The notes beneath the pieces were generated by a model. It was not told where the DNA came from. It made no database searches and saw only the letters and a program-made list of their open reading frames with translations. The position numbers and the translations under genes are program-made. Positions 17,929-26,400 of a stretch of 62,383 nt of DNA are shown piece by piece (positions within the stretch are counted from its first letter, which is position 1; each line of letters starts with the position of its first letter). Source of the DNA: an uncultured Clostridium sp. (GTDB lineage Bacteria > Bacillota > Clostridia > TANB77 > CAG-508); contig USEX01000005.1 of NCBI GenBank assembly GCA_900553755.1, positions 1 through 62,383 of the forward strand. The letters run 5' to 3'.

Positions 17929-20535
17929 TTATTCTTGGACTGTATTTGCTTTTTCATTATTTCCTATTGTATTTGTTTTATCATCTGGCTTCATTGGATT
18001 AGTATTAGTTTGTTCTTTTTTCTTGCTAACAGTAATTGTAACAGTTGCGCCTTCTGTAAGTTCTGTTCCTTCTGCCTTTCCTTGCGATAATACAGTTCCT
18101 TCTTTCTTATCTGATTCTTTAGTTTCTACTGTTATTTTCAATCCTAAAGCTTTTAATTTATTTAATGCCTCGTCTTTAGTAAGTCCTACTACATTTATCA
18201 TTTTTAATGTTGATTTTTTGTGTTCTGTACATACTTCAGTAGGAATATCATATTTATCACTATCTTCTGTCTTCCATAATGTTGTATCTTCTTTTTCTGG
18301 TCTTGCAGTATATGTTTTCTCTTCTTTATTTGGACAATATTCATTTGCTATTTTACCAGTATCAGTACATATAGTTAGAACCTTATGTCCATCACATTTC
18401 TTTGGAACTGTGCCTTGTGCAAAATATTCTGTATATGTGTTTGTACATGCATCAGTTGCTACTTTTCCAGAATCTTTACATACAATTGCCGTAACCACAT
18501 TACTTGGTCTTTCAAAGCGAGCTCCTTCTAGTCCAGAGTGAACCTTTTTCATAACTGCTGCCCATATTCTAGAAGATGGATTATATCTTGTATTTATTTT
18601 TTCATTATTATCAAATCCGTACCATGTAGCACCTGTATAATATGGTGTGAAACCGCAAAGCCATCTATCTAAGTTTTTAGTTGTTGTTCCCGTTTTTGCT
18701 CCTACATCCATTCCAGAAATTCTACATCCACTTGCAGTTCCTCCAGAACCTATTACTGGACCTGTTAAAATACTTTGTAATATATACGCATTAGCTTCTG
18801 ATATTACTCTTCTCTTTTCTTGTTTTGCTTCTAATTCAACTATTCCTGCTGAATCTTCAACTCTTGTATAGAATATTGGTGTTATATATACACCATTATT
18901 TGCTATTGTTGCATATGCACCAGCCATTTCTAATGGTGAAATTCCATTTGTTACTCCTCCTAGAACTAATGCTAGGTTTTCGTCATTATGTTCTGGATTA
19001 TCTGAAGCTGTTAGTAAAGAAGTTATTCCCAATTTTCTCATAAATTCTATAGAATTTTTTGGCCCCAATTCAGACATAATCTTTACTTCAGTAGTATTTG
19101 CAGAAACTTCTATTGCTTTTCTTACAGTTATCAATCCAAGCCCTGAGTTTGTTGGCGTATAATCTCCAAAGCGTGTTCTAGATTCATCATATATTGTAGA
19201 AGCAGTTATAATTCCTGATTCTAAAGATGGAGCTATTGATGCTATCGGTTTAATAGATGAACCTGGTTGTCTTGTAGATTGTGTTGCTCTATTTAATCCA
19301 TTAGAATCCGAATCACTTCCAAGTCCTCCCATACATCCAACTACCTGACCTGTTTTATGATCTATTACTACCATTGCAGATTGTGCATGTTGTTCGCTAC
19401 CATATACTATATAATCTTCATCATGGTATACTTCATCCATTATTGATTGTATATTTGAATCTTGTGTTGTGTATATTTTGTATCCGCCACCATAAATTTT
19501 AGTTTCGGCATATTTTATTGTAACATCTTTTTCTTCTGCAAATTGTCTAACAACTTGATTTAATGCTGCTTTTGCAAGGTATGTCATAGTTGAATTTGAT
19601 GTAGTTGAACCTTTTTCAAATGTTAATCCATTATCTACTTTAGCTACTGCTGTATTATATTCTTCTTCGCTTATTTTACCCAATTCTTTCATTTTTACTA
19701 GAACTGTTTTTGTTCTCTTTTTTATTTTTTCTGAATTATCTGTTTCTCCATATGGATTATAACTATTAGGAGAATGGTTTATTCCAGCTAAAAATGCTGC
19801 TTCTGCTAAATCTAATTCTTGAACTGGTTTATTAAAATAATATTGTGAGCCAAGCTGTACTCCATAAACATCTCCACCCATGAATATTATATTCAAATAT
19901 AATTCTAATATTTGCTGTTTAGATAATATTTTGCTTACTTGATATGCTCTTGAAATTTCTCTTATCTTTCTTTCTGCACCTGCTGCACCTTGGTTATCAT
20001 CATCCTGCATTAAGTTCTTTACTAATTGTTGTGTTATTGTGCTTCCTCCACCTCTGGTAGAATTACCTCTATTAATAATCCATGAAACAGTTGCACCTAT
20101 TGTTCTCTTCCAGTTTACACCATTATTTTTATAAAAAGTTTCATCTTCTATTGAAATAAATGCATCTTGAACTATTTGTGGGATATCGTTTATATGAACT
20201 ATCCTTCTTTTTTCGTCCCCTGATACACTAGCTATTTCATTGCCATCTTTATCATATATTGTTGTATTTATATTGCTTAATATTAAATCATCTTTATTAA
20301 TTTTCCATTTATCACCAAATATTAATCCTGCAATTATACCTCCGCCAACAATTACAGCTAGCGCTACTAATATGATTAATATTCTCACGAAAATTTTAAA
20401 CTTTGGATGTCTTCTCCAAAATCCTTTTTTCTTGGCATTTTTTAACTCTTTATTTGCTTCTTTATTATTAACGCTTTTACCTTTCTTTTTTACATCTTTC
20501 TTTTTAGATTGTTTTTCCTTTTTCGAGTTTCCCAT
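17929..20535 (-). CDS. Class A penicillin-binding protein with PASTA domain
   Basis: This bifunctional peptidoglycan synthase polymerises lipid II and cross-links stem peptides. A basic cytoplasmic tail is followed by one membrane helix (about 48-72). The GT51 transglycosylase has ISIEDETFYKNNGVNW and RGGGSTITQQLVKNL. The transpeptidase has the serine in STRQPGSSIKP and the KTGTT motif. A single PASTA module (about residues 760-825, starting MINVVGLTKDEALNKL) is followed by a Thr/Asn/Lys-rich tail. At 868 residues it is of normal length. AGGAGG lies before the ATG. The tail suggests exposure near the wall surface. Confidence 0.95.
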   Translation of the reverse strand: MGNSKKEKQSKKKDVKKKGKSVNNKEANKELKNAKKKGFWRRHPKFKIFVRILIILVALAVIVGGGIIAGLIFGDKWKINKDDLILSNINTTIYDKDGNEIASVSGDEKRRIVHINDIPQIVQDAFISIEDETFYKNNGVNWKRTIGATVSWIINRGNSTRGGGSTITQQLVKNLMQDDDNQGAAGAERKIREISRAYQVSKILSKQQILELYLNIIFMGGDVYGVQLGSQYYFNKPVQELDLAEAAFLAGINHSPNSYNPYGETDNSEKIKKRTKTVLVKMKELGKISEEEYNTAVAKVDNGLTFEKGSTTSNSTMTYLAKAALNQVVRQFAEEKDVTIKYAETKIYGGGYKIYTTQDSNIQSIMDEVYHDEDYIVYGSEQHAQSAMVVIDHKTGQVVGCMGGLGSDSDSNGLNRATQSTRQPGSSIKPIASIAPSLESGIITASTIYDESRTRFGDYTPTNSGLGLITVRKAIEVSANTTEVKIMSELGPKNSIEFMRKLGITSLLTASDNPEHNDENLALVLGGVTNGISPLEMAGAYATIANNGVYITPIFYTRVEDSAGIVELEAKQEKRRVISEANAYILQSILTGPVIGSGGTASGCRISGMDVGAKTGTTTKNLDRWLCGFTPYYTGATWYGFDNNEKINTRYNPSSRIWAAVMKKVHSGLEGARFERPSNVVTAIVCKDSGKVATDACTNTYTEYFAQGTVPKKCDGHKVLTICTDTGKIANEYCPNKEEKTYTARPEKEDTTLWKTEDSDKYDIPTEVCTEHKKSTLKMINVVGLTKDEALNKLKALGLKITVETKESDKKEGTVLSQGKAEGTELTEGATVTITVSKKKEQTNTNPMKPDDKTNTIGNNEKANTVQE

Positions 20536-20610
20536 TAAAATAGTCCTCCTACTTTTTCTTTTATATACTCATAAATATTATATTACATATTTAAGTAAAA
20601 GTAAACTTTT

Positions 20611-21256
20611 TTATATTTCTTCTAGTACATCTTTTATACTAGTTAATAATTTTGCTCCTTGCTTTATAAGCTCATTTGTTCCTACAGAATACTTGCTTGT
20701 TATATTGCCTGGAACTGCATACACATTCTTCCCTTGTTCTAATGCATAATCAACTGTTATCAAACTTCCACTTTCTTTTTTGGCTTCTATTACTATAACG
20801 CCATCTGCCAATCCGCTTATAATTCTATTTCTCTCTGGAAATGTTAGTTTTCCTGGTTTAGTTCCGCTTAATATATTCACTAATTATTAAACCATTTAAC
20901 TTTAATATTTTCTCTTCCAATTCCTTATTTTCTGGTGGATATATGTACTCTAAGCTATTCCCTAGCACTTCTATTGTTGGCATATTAGCTGATAAGGCTC
21001 CTTTATGTGCATATGAATCAATACCTCTTGCTCCTCCGCTAATAACTATTATATTACTTTTTGAAAGTCCATACGCTATTTCAAACGCTACTTTTGCTCC
21101 ATAGCTGCTACAGTCTCTGCAGCCTACTATTGCTATGATTTTTCGATTTAACAAACTTACATTTCCTTTATAAAATAAGCACATTGGAGAATCATATATA
21201 TTCTTTAGTTTTTCTGGATAGTTTTTTTCATTGTACGTTAATAAACGTGTATTCAA
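20611..21256 (-). pseudogene. dprA: DprA (Smf) with a +1 frameshift
   Basis: DprA loads RecA onto incoming single-stranded DNA. Codons from 21256 to about 20870 encode the N-terminal Rossmann part (IAIVGCRDCSSYGA, ISGGARGIDSYAHKGAL, LIISEY). The rest continues in another frame as SGTKPGKLTFPERNRIISGL, ending at 20611. Removing one T at 20868-20869 (plus strand) restores ISEY-I-SGTKPG, the normal family sequence. Even repaired, it would be about 214 residues, lacking the extra N- and C-terminal domains of longer homologues. The start is TTG after GAGGTAAT. Either a real mutation or an assembly error. Confidence 0.85.
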
Positions 21257-21274
21257 ATTACCTCTTTTCTCTTA

Positions 21275-22120
21275 TTATTTTATGTTATTTTGCATCTTAT
21301 AGGCTTTTATCACATTATTCATTAACATAGTAATTGTCATCGGTCCCACTCCCCCTGGAACTGGAGTTATATAACTTGCTATTTCTTTAACATTTTCAAA
21401 ATCCACATCCCCACATAATTTTCCATTATCACTTCTATTCATTCCAACATCGATTACTGTAGCACCTTCTTTAACCATATCCGCTGTTATTAAATTTGCT
21501 TTTCCCACAGCACTAATTAATATATCTGCATTTTTCGTATAATTGCTTAAATTTTCTGTCTTGGAATGGCATATGATAACAGTTGCATTTTTATTTAGCA
21601 AACACTGTGCTAGTGGTTTTCCCACTATATTGCTTCTACCCACAACTACAGCATTTTTTCCTTGTATAGGAATATTATATTCTTCTAACATTTTTATAAT
21701 TCCATAAGGGGTACAAGATATGAATGTGTCCTCTCCTATTAATAGTTTTCCAACATTTATTGGATTAAATCCATCAACATCTTTTATAGGTGATATTTCT
21801 TCGAATGCTCTATTTATTTCAAGATGTTTTGGAAGTGGTGCTTGCAATAATATTCCATTTATACTATCATCACTATTTAATCTATCAATTAATTGTAATA
21901 AATCCTCCATCTTAGTTGTTTCTTCTAAAACATGTTCTTCATAGTTTATTCCTACTTCTTCACACGCTTTGTTTTTATTTCTTACATATATCTTGGATGC
22001 TGGGTCATTTCCTACCAATATTACTGCTAACTTTGGTCTAGTTTTAAATTTTTCTGCTTCTGTTTTTAGCTCTAGCCTTATTTTTTGTGCTAGTTTTTTT
22101 CCATCAATTATCGTGTACAT
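21275..22120 (-). CDS. folD: Methylenetetrahydrofolate dehydrogenase/cyclohydrolase
   Basis: FolD interconverts methylene-, methenyl- and 10-formyl-tetrahydrofolate for purine and formyl-Met synthesis. The active-site motif YVRNKNKACEE places Tyr45 and Lys49 at the folate site. GILLQAPLPKH, KDVDGFNPINVG, VVGRSNIVGKPLA (NADP site) and ITPVPGGVGPMT are all present. It is 281 residues long. It is the first gene of the operon that runs to ftsH. Confidence 0.96.
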   Translation of the reverse strand: MYTIIDGKKLAQKIRLELKTEAEKFKTRPKLAVILVGNDPASKIYVRNKNKACEEVGINYEEHVLEETTKMEDLLQLIDRLNSDDSINGILLQAPLPKHLEINRAFEEISPIKDVDGFNPINVGKLLIGEDTFISCTPYGIIKMLEEYNIPIQGKNAVVVGRSNIVGKPLAQCLLNKNATVIICHSKTENLSNYTKNADILISAVGKANLITADMVKEGATVIDVGMNRSDNGKLCGDVDFENVKEIASYITPVPGGVGPMTITMLMNNVIKAYKMQNNIK

Positions 22121-22156
22121 ATTATTCTCCTATTTATATTATTTTGCTACAGATAT

Positions 22157-22183
22157 ATTATATTATTTTTATCTAATATTCAA
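22157..22183 (-). promoter_or_regulatory. Possible folD operon promoter
   Basis: TTGAAT (22178-22183) lies 15 bases from TATAAT (22157-22162), or 17 bases from TAATAT (22155-22160). The spacing is not ideal, but no better promoter precedes folD. Confidence 0.35.
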
Positions 22184-22189
22184 GTTAAT

Positions 22190-22218
22190 TTGCAAATTTT
22201 GCTATTTCGTAGTATAAT
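22190..22218 (+). promoter_or_regulatory. Promoter of the Sua5-type gene, TTGCAA-17-TATAAT
   Basis: The -35 box TTGCAA (22190-22195) and the consensus -10 box TATAAT (22213-22218) have a 17-base spacer on the plus strand. The start codon follows 38 bases after the -10 box. Confidence 0.75.
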
Positions 22219-22255
22219 ATAGAATGTTTGGAATTTAGAAATTTAAGGGGTTCTT

Positions 22256-23341
22256 ATGAAAGAAAAAGATAAAATATATGATAATTATTTAGATTTAAAG
22301 AATATACAAAGTTTAAATGATTATACCAAATTAGAAAAAGCCGGAAAAATAATATATGATGGTGGGCTTGTTTTATTCCCTACCGAAACTGTTTATGGGT
22401 TGGGAGCAAATGGATTAGACTCAGAAGCTGTAAAAAAAATATACATTGCAAAAGGCAGGGCTTCGGACAATCCATTAATACTTCACATATGTGATATTGG
22501 AATGTTGGGCAAAATAGCACAAAATATAACAGACCTAGAATTCAGCCTAATGAATGCATTTTGGCCAGGTCCTTTCACAATTATTTTAAATAAAACGCCA
22601 TTGGTTCCATCAATCGTTTCAGGCGGATTAGAAACAGTTGGAGTACGCATGCCTAGTAATGAAATTGCCAGAAACCTAATTAAATACTCTGGTGTTCCTA
22701 TTGCAGCTCCAAGTGCTAATATTTCTGGAAGGCCAAGCGGAACTAATATTAACGATATTTTTGATGAACTTGCTTCTAAAGTTGATTACATTATAGATGG
22801 CGGTAACTGTAGCATCGGTTTAGAATCTACAGTAGTTAGAGTCATAGACAATGTTCCACATATTTTAAGACCTGGTAAAATCACAGCAGAAGAAATAAAA
22901 CAAGTTGCTGGAAATGTTATTGTAGATAAACACATACTTGGCAAATTAGAACCAGATAAAAAAGTTTTATCTCCAGGTATGAAATATAAACACTATGCTC
23001 CCAAAACAGAATGTGTGCTAGTTTATGACACATCTATTGATAAAATACAAGAAAAACTTATACACACTGCTCAAAATTGTATTTCTAATGGCAAAGTTCC
23101 TACAATCATGTGTTCAAACCAGAATTTTGAGTTTTTAAAAAATAATTTGAATGATAAAAATATACATATTATAAATCTAGGCTCAGATTTAGATTCTATT
23201 TCTAAAAATATTTTTTCAGATTTGAGAAAAGCTGATACCTATAATTCGGATTTAATAATAATCGAAGGAGTTTCTACTGATGGTTTAGGCTTGGCAATAA
23301 TGAATAGATTACTGCGAGCATGTAATTATAATATGGTATAA
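22256..23341 (+). CDS. Threonylcarbamoyl-AMP synthase, Sua5 type
   Basis: This enzyme makes threonylcarbamoyl-AMP from threonine, bicarbonate and ATP, for the t6A modification next to tRNA anticodons. The YrdC domain (about residues 25-215) has FPTETVYGLG, KGRASDNPL, FWPGPFT and SIGLESTVV. A second, Sua5-specific domain follows to residue 361 and includes LSPGMKYKHYAP. It is therefore the long Sua5/YwlC form rather than the short TsaC. AAGGGG lies before the ATG. It is a single-gene unit ending at its own terminator. Confidence 0.93.
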   Translation: MKEKDKIYDNYLDLKNIQSLNDYTKLEKAGKIIYDGGLVLFPTETVYGLGANGLDSEAVKKIYIAKGRASDNPLILHICDIGMLGKIAQNITDLEFSLMNAFWPGPFTIILNKTPLVPSIVSGGLETVGVRMPSNEIARNLIKYSGVPIAAPSANISGRPSGTNINDIFDELASKVDYIIDGGNCSIGLESTVVRVIDNVPHILRPGKITAEEIKQVAGNVIVDKHILGKLEPDKKVLSPGMKYKHYAPKTECVLVYDTSIDKIQEKLIHTAQNCISNGKVPTIMCSNQNFEFLKNNLNDKNIHIINLGSDLDSISKNIFSDLRKADTYNSDLIIIEGVSTDGLGLAIMNRLLRACNYNMV

Positions 23342-23380
23342 AAAATTAGTGAAAGGGATTTTCCCTCTCACTAATTTTTT
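23341..23380. terminator. Bidirectional terminator after the Sua5-type gene
   Basis: AAAAATTAGTGA pairs with TCACTAATTTTTT, with an inner AGGGA/TCCCT pairing. Runs of A and T flank both sides, so it also serves the minus-strand operon ending with the valS remnant. Confidence 0.85.
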
Positions 23381-23381
23381 A

Positions 23382-23637
23382 TTATATTCGTGCTAATCTT
23401 GTCTTTGTATCTTCAAGCATTTTTTCTGCTCCAATCGCATGAACATCCTAGCTTTCTTTGTTGATTCTGTATTACTCCTCCATACTCTTTTGTCCAATCC
23501 CACGCTTCATCTAAAAATTTTTCTTTACCTAAATCTTCTTTAGATATTCCTTGTTTTTTCAATTTTTCTACTACTTTTGCTTCAGTTGCAATAGATGCAT
23601 GGTCTGAGCCTGGAAACCATAGTGTGTTGATTGCAGA
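23382..23637 (-). pseudogene. valS: Remnant of a valyl-tRNA synthetase gene
   Basis: Reading the minus strand from about 23637 gives LWFPGSDHASIATEAK, EKFLDEAWDWTKEYGG and KLGCSCDWSR. These are unmistakable N-terminal-third motifs of ValS. The frame then stops (KNA-stop). Overlapping it in the next frame is AEKMLEDTKTRLARI-stop, which looks like the extreme C-terminus of ValS. So most of the gene (several hundred codons) is deleted, and the two ends are joined out of frame at a short GAGCAGAAAAA stretch. No start is left. It sits after the small membrane gene and directly before the terminator. A functional valS must lie elsewhere. Confidence 0.88.
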
Positions 23638-23641
23638 TTAT

Positions 23642-23833
23642 TTAATGTGCTCGGTATATAATGCCTAATGTTATCCATAGCACTACAACTCCAACTATTT
23701 TTAAAACTTTAACATTCTTGTTTGTTTGATCTGCACTGAAAAATTTTTGTGCTATACTTCTAGCATCATATATTACAGCAACACTTATTGCAATTATTAC
23801 CATTGCAATAATAATCATTATTGTTTTAATCAT
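23642..23833 (-). CDS. Small two-helix membrane protein, unknown
   Basis: The product has about 63 residues, with hydrophobic segments at the N-terminus (Ile/Val-rich) and near the C-terminus and a polar stretch between them (ARSIAQKFFSADQTNKN). AAAGGA lies about nine bases before the ATG at 23833; an ATG three codons earlier is possible. I do not recognise the family. It lies between the epimerase-like gene and the valS remnant in the same orientation. Confidence 0.6.
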   Translation of the reverse strand: MIKTIMIIIAMVIIAISVAVIYDARSIAQKFFSADQTNKNVKVLKIVGVVVLWITLGIIYRAH

Positions 23834-23853
23834 TTTTATCATTCCTTTTATGG

Positions 23854-24727
23854 CTAATTAAAAAATTCCACTGTGTATTTGCACTCAAAAGCCTGTTTAG
23901 GGCTTAGCATAATAGTATCTGGTTTTTCATCAAAGTTTCCTGTGCTTTTTACCGTATCGGCAATAGTATACCATGGTTCAATACATATAAAAGGTGCACC
24001 CGGTTTTGACCATATACCTAAATATGGAAATCCTGTAAAATCCATTGTAAGCAATGTTTTATTTCCAGTTTTTTTCTTTAAACTTATTTTATTTGAAGTT
24101 ATACCCTTCATAATTATAGCATCATCATTAAAGCTATCTTTATTTATTGGCAATCTCTTTTTATCAATCATTCTGTTTCTTGCATATTCAGTTCCTATCA
24201 ACCCGTCTACAAGGTAAAGAAAATGTATTTTGTTTTCCTCTTCTTCAAACTCCAAATAATATTCCTCTTTTAACAAATCGTCTCGATCTATTATAAATGC
24301 TGGGTGCCCGCCTATACCAAACGGCATATTATTTTCTCCTTCATTTATAACTTTATATATTGTTGTAAGTTTATTTTCGTCTGTTCTGTATGTTACATAT
24401 AATGAAAAATCATATGGATATTTTATTAATGTGCTTGCATTGCTCCTTAATAAATATGAATGAAAATTGTCCAATTTAGTAATTGGTTCAAATTCTAAAT
24501 CTCTAGCAAAGCCATGTTGTGACATTTCATATGTTCGTCCATTTATAAGAGTTTGATTTCTTTTTAATTTTCCTACAATTGGAAATAATATTGGAAAATG
24601 TCTTTTCCAATATATTCTTCCTTTTTCATCTAAACAATCTTGTCCTTGGTGTATCTTTTCCTGTCCATTTAATTTAAAACTTATTAGTTCTCCGTCCAAG
24701 TCTAGATGTAACCATTTGACTATGCAT
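23854..24727 (-). pseudogene. Aldose 1-epimerase (LacX/GalM-like), frameshifted near the 5' end
   Basis: The body resembles LacX-type mutarotases, which interconvert sugar anomers: HFPILFPIVGKLK, MSQHGFARD, FGIGGHPAF and ICIEPWYT. The strong ribosome binding site AGGGGAG stands seven bases before an ATG at 24727, but this ATG is one base out of frame with the body. Dropping the extra base near 24694 gives SRLGGELISF, which matches the family N-terminus. Without the change, translation could only begin at a TTG at 24699 with no site. Real pseudogene or assembly error. It follows galE by 22 bases, consistent with galactose metabolism. Confidence 0.75.
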
Positions 24728-24749
24728 ATATTTCTCCCCTTTAAATACT

Positions 24750-25754
24750 CTATTTATTTCTTTCTATAAAATTCCATGTATCTTTACACATATCATTTAT
24801 ATCTTTTTCTGCTACCCAGTTTAGCTCTTCTTTCGCCTTTTGTGGATCTGCATAGCATGTTGCTATATCTCCTGGTCTTCTTTCTGTAATTCTGTATGGT
24901 ACTTTTTTCCCTGTAGTTTCTTCAAATGCTTTAACCATATCTAATACACTATATCCTTTTCCTGTTCCTAAATTATATATATACAAGCCTTTGCCTTCTT
25001 TTTCTATTTTATTTAATGCGCAAAGGTGACCTTTTGCTAAGTCTACAACATGTATATAATCTCTTACTCCTGTTCCATCAGGTGTATCATAATCATTTCC
25101 GAATACAGATAATTCTTTTAATTGTCCTGATGCAACTCTAGCAACATATGGCATTAAATTGTTTGGTATTCCTTGAGGCTCTTCTCCTATTAATCCGCTT
25201 TCATGAGAGCCAACTGGGTTAAAGTATCTTAGTATACATATATCCCATGAGTTATCTGATTTGTATAAATCCATTAATATTTTTTCTATAAATAATTTAG
25301 AAGTTCCATATGGATTTGTTGTTCCTCCTGTTTTGCACTCTTCTGTTATAGGAATAACTTCTGGATCTCCATACACTGTTGCTGAAGAACTAAATATAAA
25401 TTTCTTTACATTAAATTTTCTCATTGTATCTAATAGAGTTAAGCATCCAGATACATTATTTGTATAATACTCTATTGGTTTTTTAACCGACTCTCCTACG
25501 CATTTATAACCAGCAAAATTTATTACTGCTGTTATATCGTTCTCTTCAAATACTTTTTCTAATTTTGTTCTATCCAAATAATCCATTTCATAAAATTTAA
25601 AATCTTTACCTGTAATTTTCTTTATTGCCTCTAATGCTTTAGGCTTACTATTGTAAAAATTATCTATTATAACTAATTCTTCCCCTGCATTTAATAATTC
25701 CACAGCAGTATGGCTTCCTATATATCCTGCTCCTCCAGTTAATAAAATTGACAT
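24750..25754 (-). CDS. galE: UDP-glucose 4-epimerase
   Basis: GalE interconverts UDP-glucose and UDP-galactose (some forms also the N-acetyl sugars). It is a short-chain dehydrogenase with the NAD-binding motif TGGAGYIGSH (about 6-15) and SSATVYG followed by YGTSK, which gives the catalytic Tyr and Lys. DGTGVRDYIHVVDLA and ERRPGDIATCYAD are typical of GalE. At 334 residues it is full length. An AGGAGG-like site precedes the ATG. It may feed sugar nucleotides to the polysaccharide cluster. Confidence 0.95.
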   Translation of the reverse strand: MSILLTGGAGYIGSHTAVELLNAGEELVIIDNFYNSKPKALEAIKKITGKDFKFYEMDYLDRTKLEKVFEENDITAVINFAGYKCVGESVKKPIEYYTNNVSGCLTLLDTMRKFNVKKFIFSSSATVYGDPEVIPITEECKTGGTTNPYGTSKLFIEKILMDLYKSDNSWDICILRYFNPVGSHESGLIGEEPQGIPNNLMPYVARVASGQLKELSVFGNDYDTPDGTGVRDYIHVVDLAKGHLCALNKIEKEGKGLYIYNLGTGKGYSVLDMVKAFEETTGKKVPYRITERRPGDIATCYADPQKAKEELNWVAEKDINDMCKDTWNFIERNK

Positions 25755-25812
25755 ATCAGTTATTCCTCCTCTTTAATAATTTTAATTATTATATATCAAT
25801 ATTTTGATTATA

Positions 25813-26376
25813 TCAACCATATATTTTCTGATACATTACATAATTATTTATTATTTTTCTCACATACATATTTGTTTCCTTGAATGGAATATTTTCTATA
25901 TCACTGCCATCTTCTTTTATTATGCCTTCTTCAATCCATTCATTCACATTTCCTATTCCAGCATTATACGCAGCTAATGCTAACAACATATTTCCGTTAT
26001 ACTTTTGATGTAAATCTGAATAATATTTAACTCCTATCATTATATTTTTTTCAGCTTCCAACAAACTGGCATCTTCTAATAATGGTGTATCAATATTATT
26101 TGCAATTTCTTCTGCTGTTGCATTCATCAACTGCATAAGCCCTTTCGCTCCACTAGAAGAAACTGCAGTTTCTTTAAAGTTGCTTTCTGCTTTAATTACA
26201 GAATATATTAATAATGGGTCTACATTATATTCCGCCGAATATTTTTCTACATATTCACTATACTTTTTAGGATATATCTGTTTTAGGATTATATTATATA
26301 AACCGCTTACCTTAATAACTACCGCTGCAATAATTATTAAGATTGCAATAATCATTATTCGTATATATTTATTCAA
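25813..26376 (-). CDS. Lytic transglycosylase (SLT domain)
   Basis: This enzyme cleaves the glycan strands of peptidoglycan. An N-terminal membrane segment (about 6-24) anchors an extracellular SLT domain. The catalytic Glu64 lies in IKAESNF, followed by SSGAKGLMQLM and LALAAYNAGIGNVNEW. At 187 residues it is a minimal single-domain form. It lies 24 bases after polA in the same orientation. Confidence 0.93.
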   Translation of the reverse strand: MNKYIRIMIIAILIIIAAVVIKVSGLYNIILKQIYPKKYSEYVEKYSAEYNVDPLLIYSVIKAESNFKETAVSSSGAKGLMQLMNATAEEIANNIDTPLLEDASLLEAEKNIMIGVKYYSDLHQKYNGNMLLALAAYNAGIGNVNEWIEEGIIKEDGSDIENIPFKETNMYVRKIINNYVMYQKIYG

Positions 26377-26400
26377 TCTTTCCTCTCCTGTTTTACAAAT

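Noticed and set aside
20858..20880. Programmed ribosomal frameshift in dprA
   Set aside because: There is no slippery heptamer or following pseudoknot, and dprA is not known to use recoding. A mutation or assembly error is simpler.
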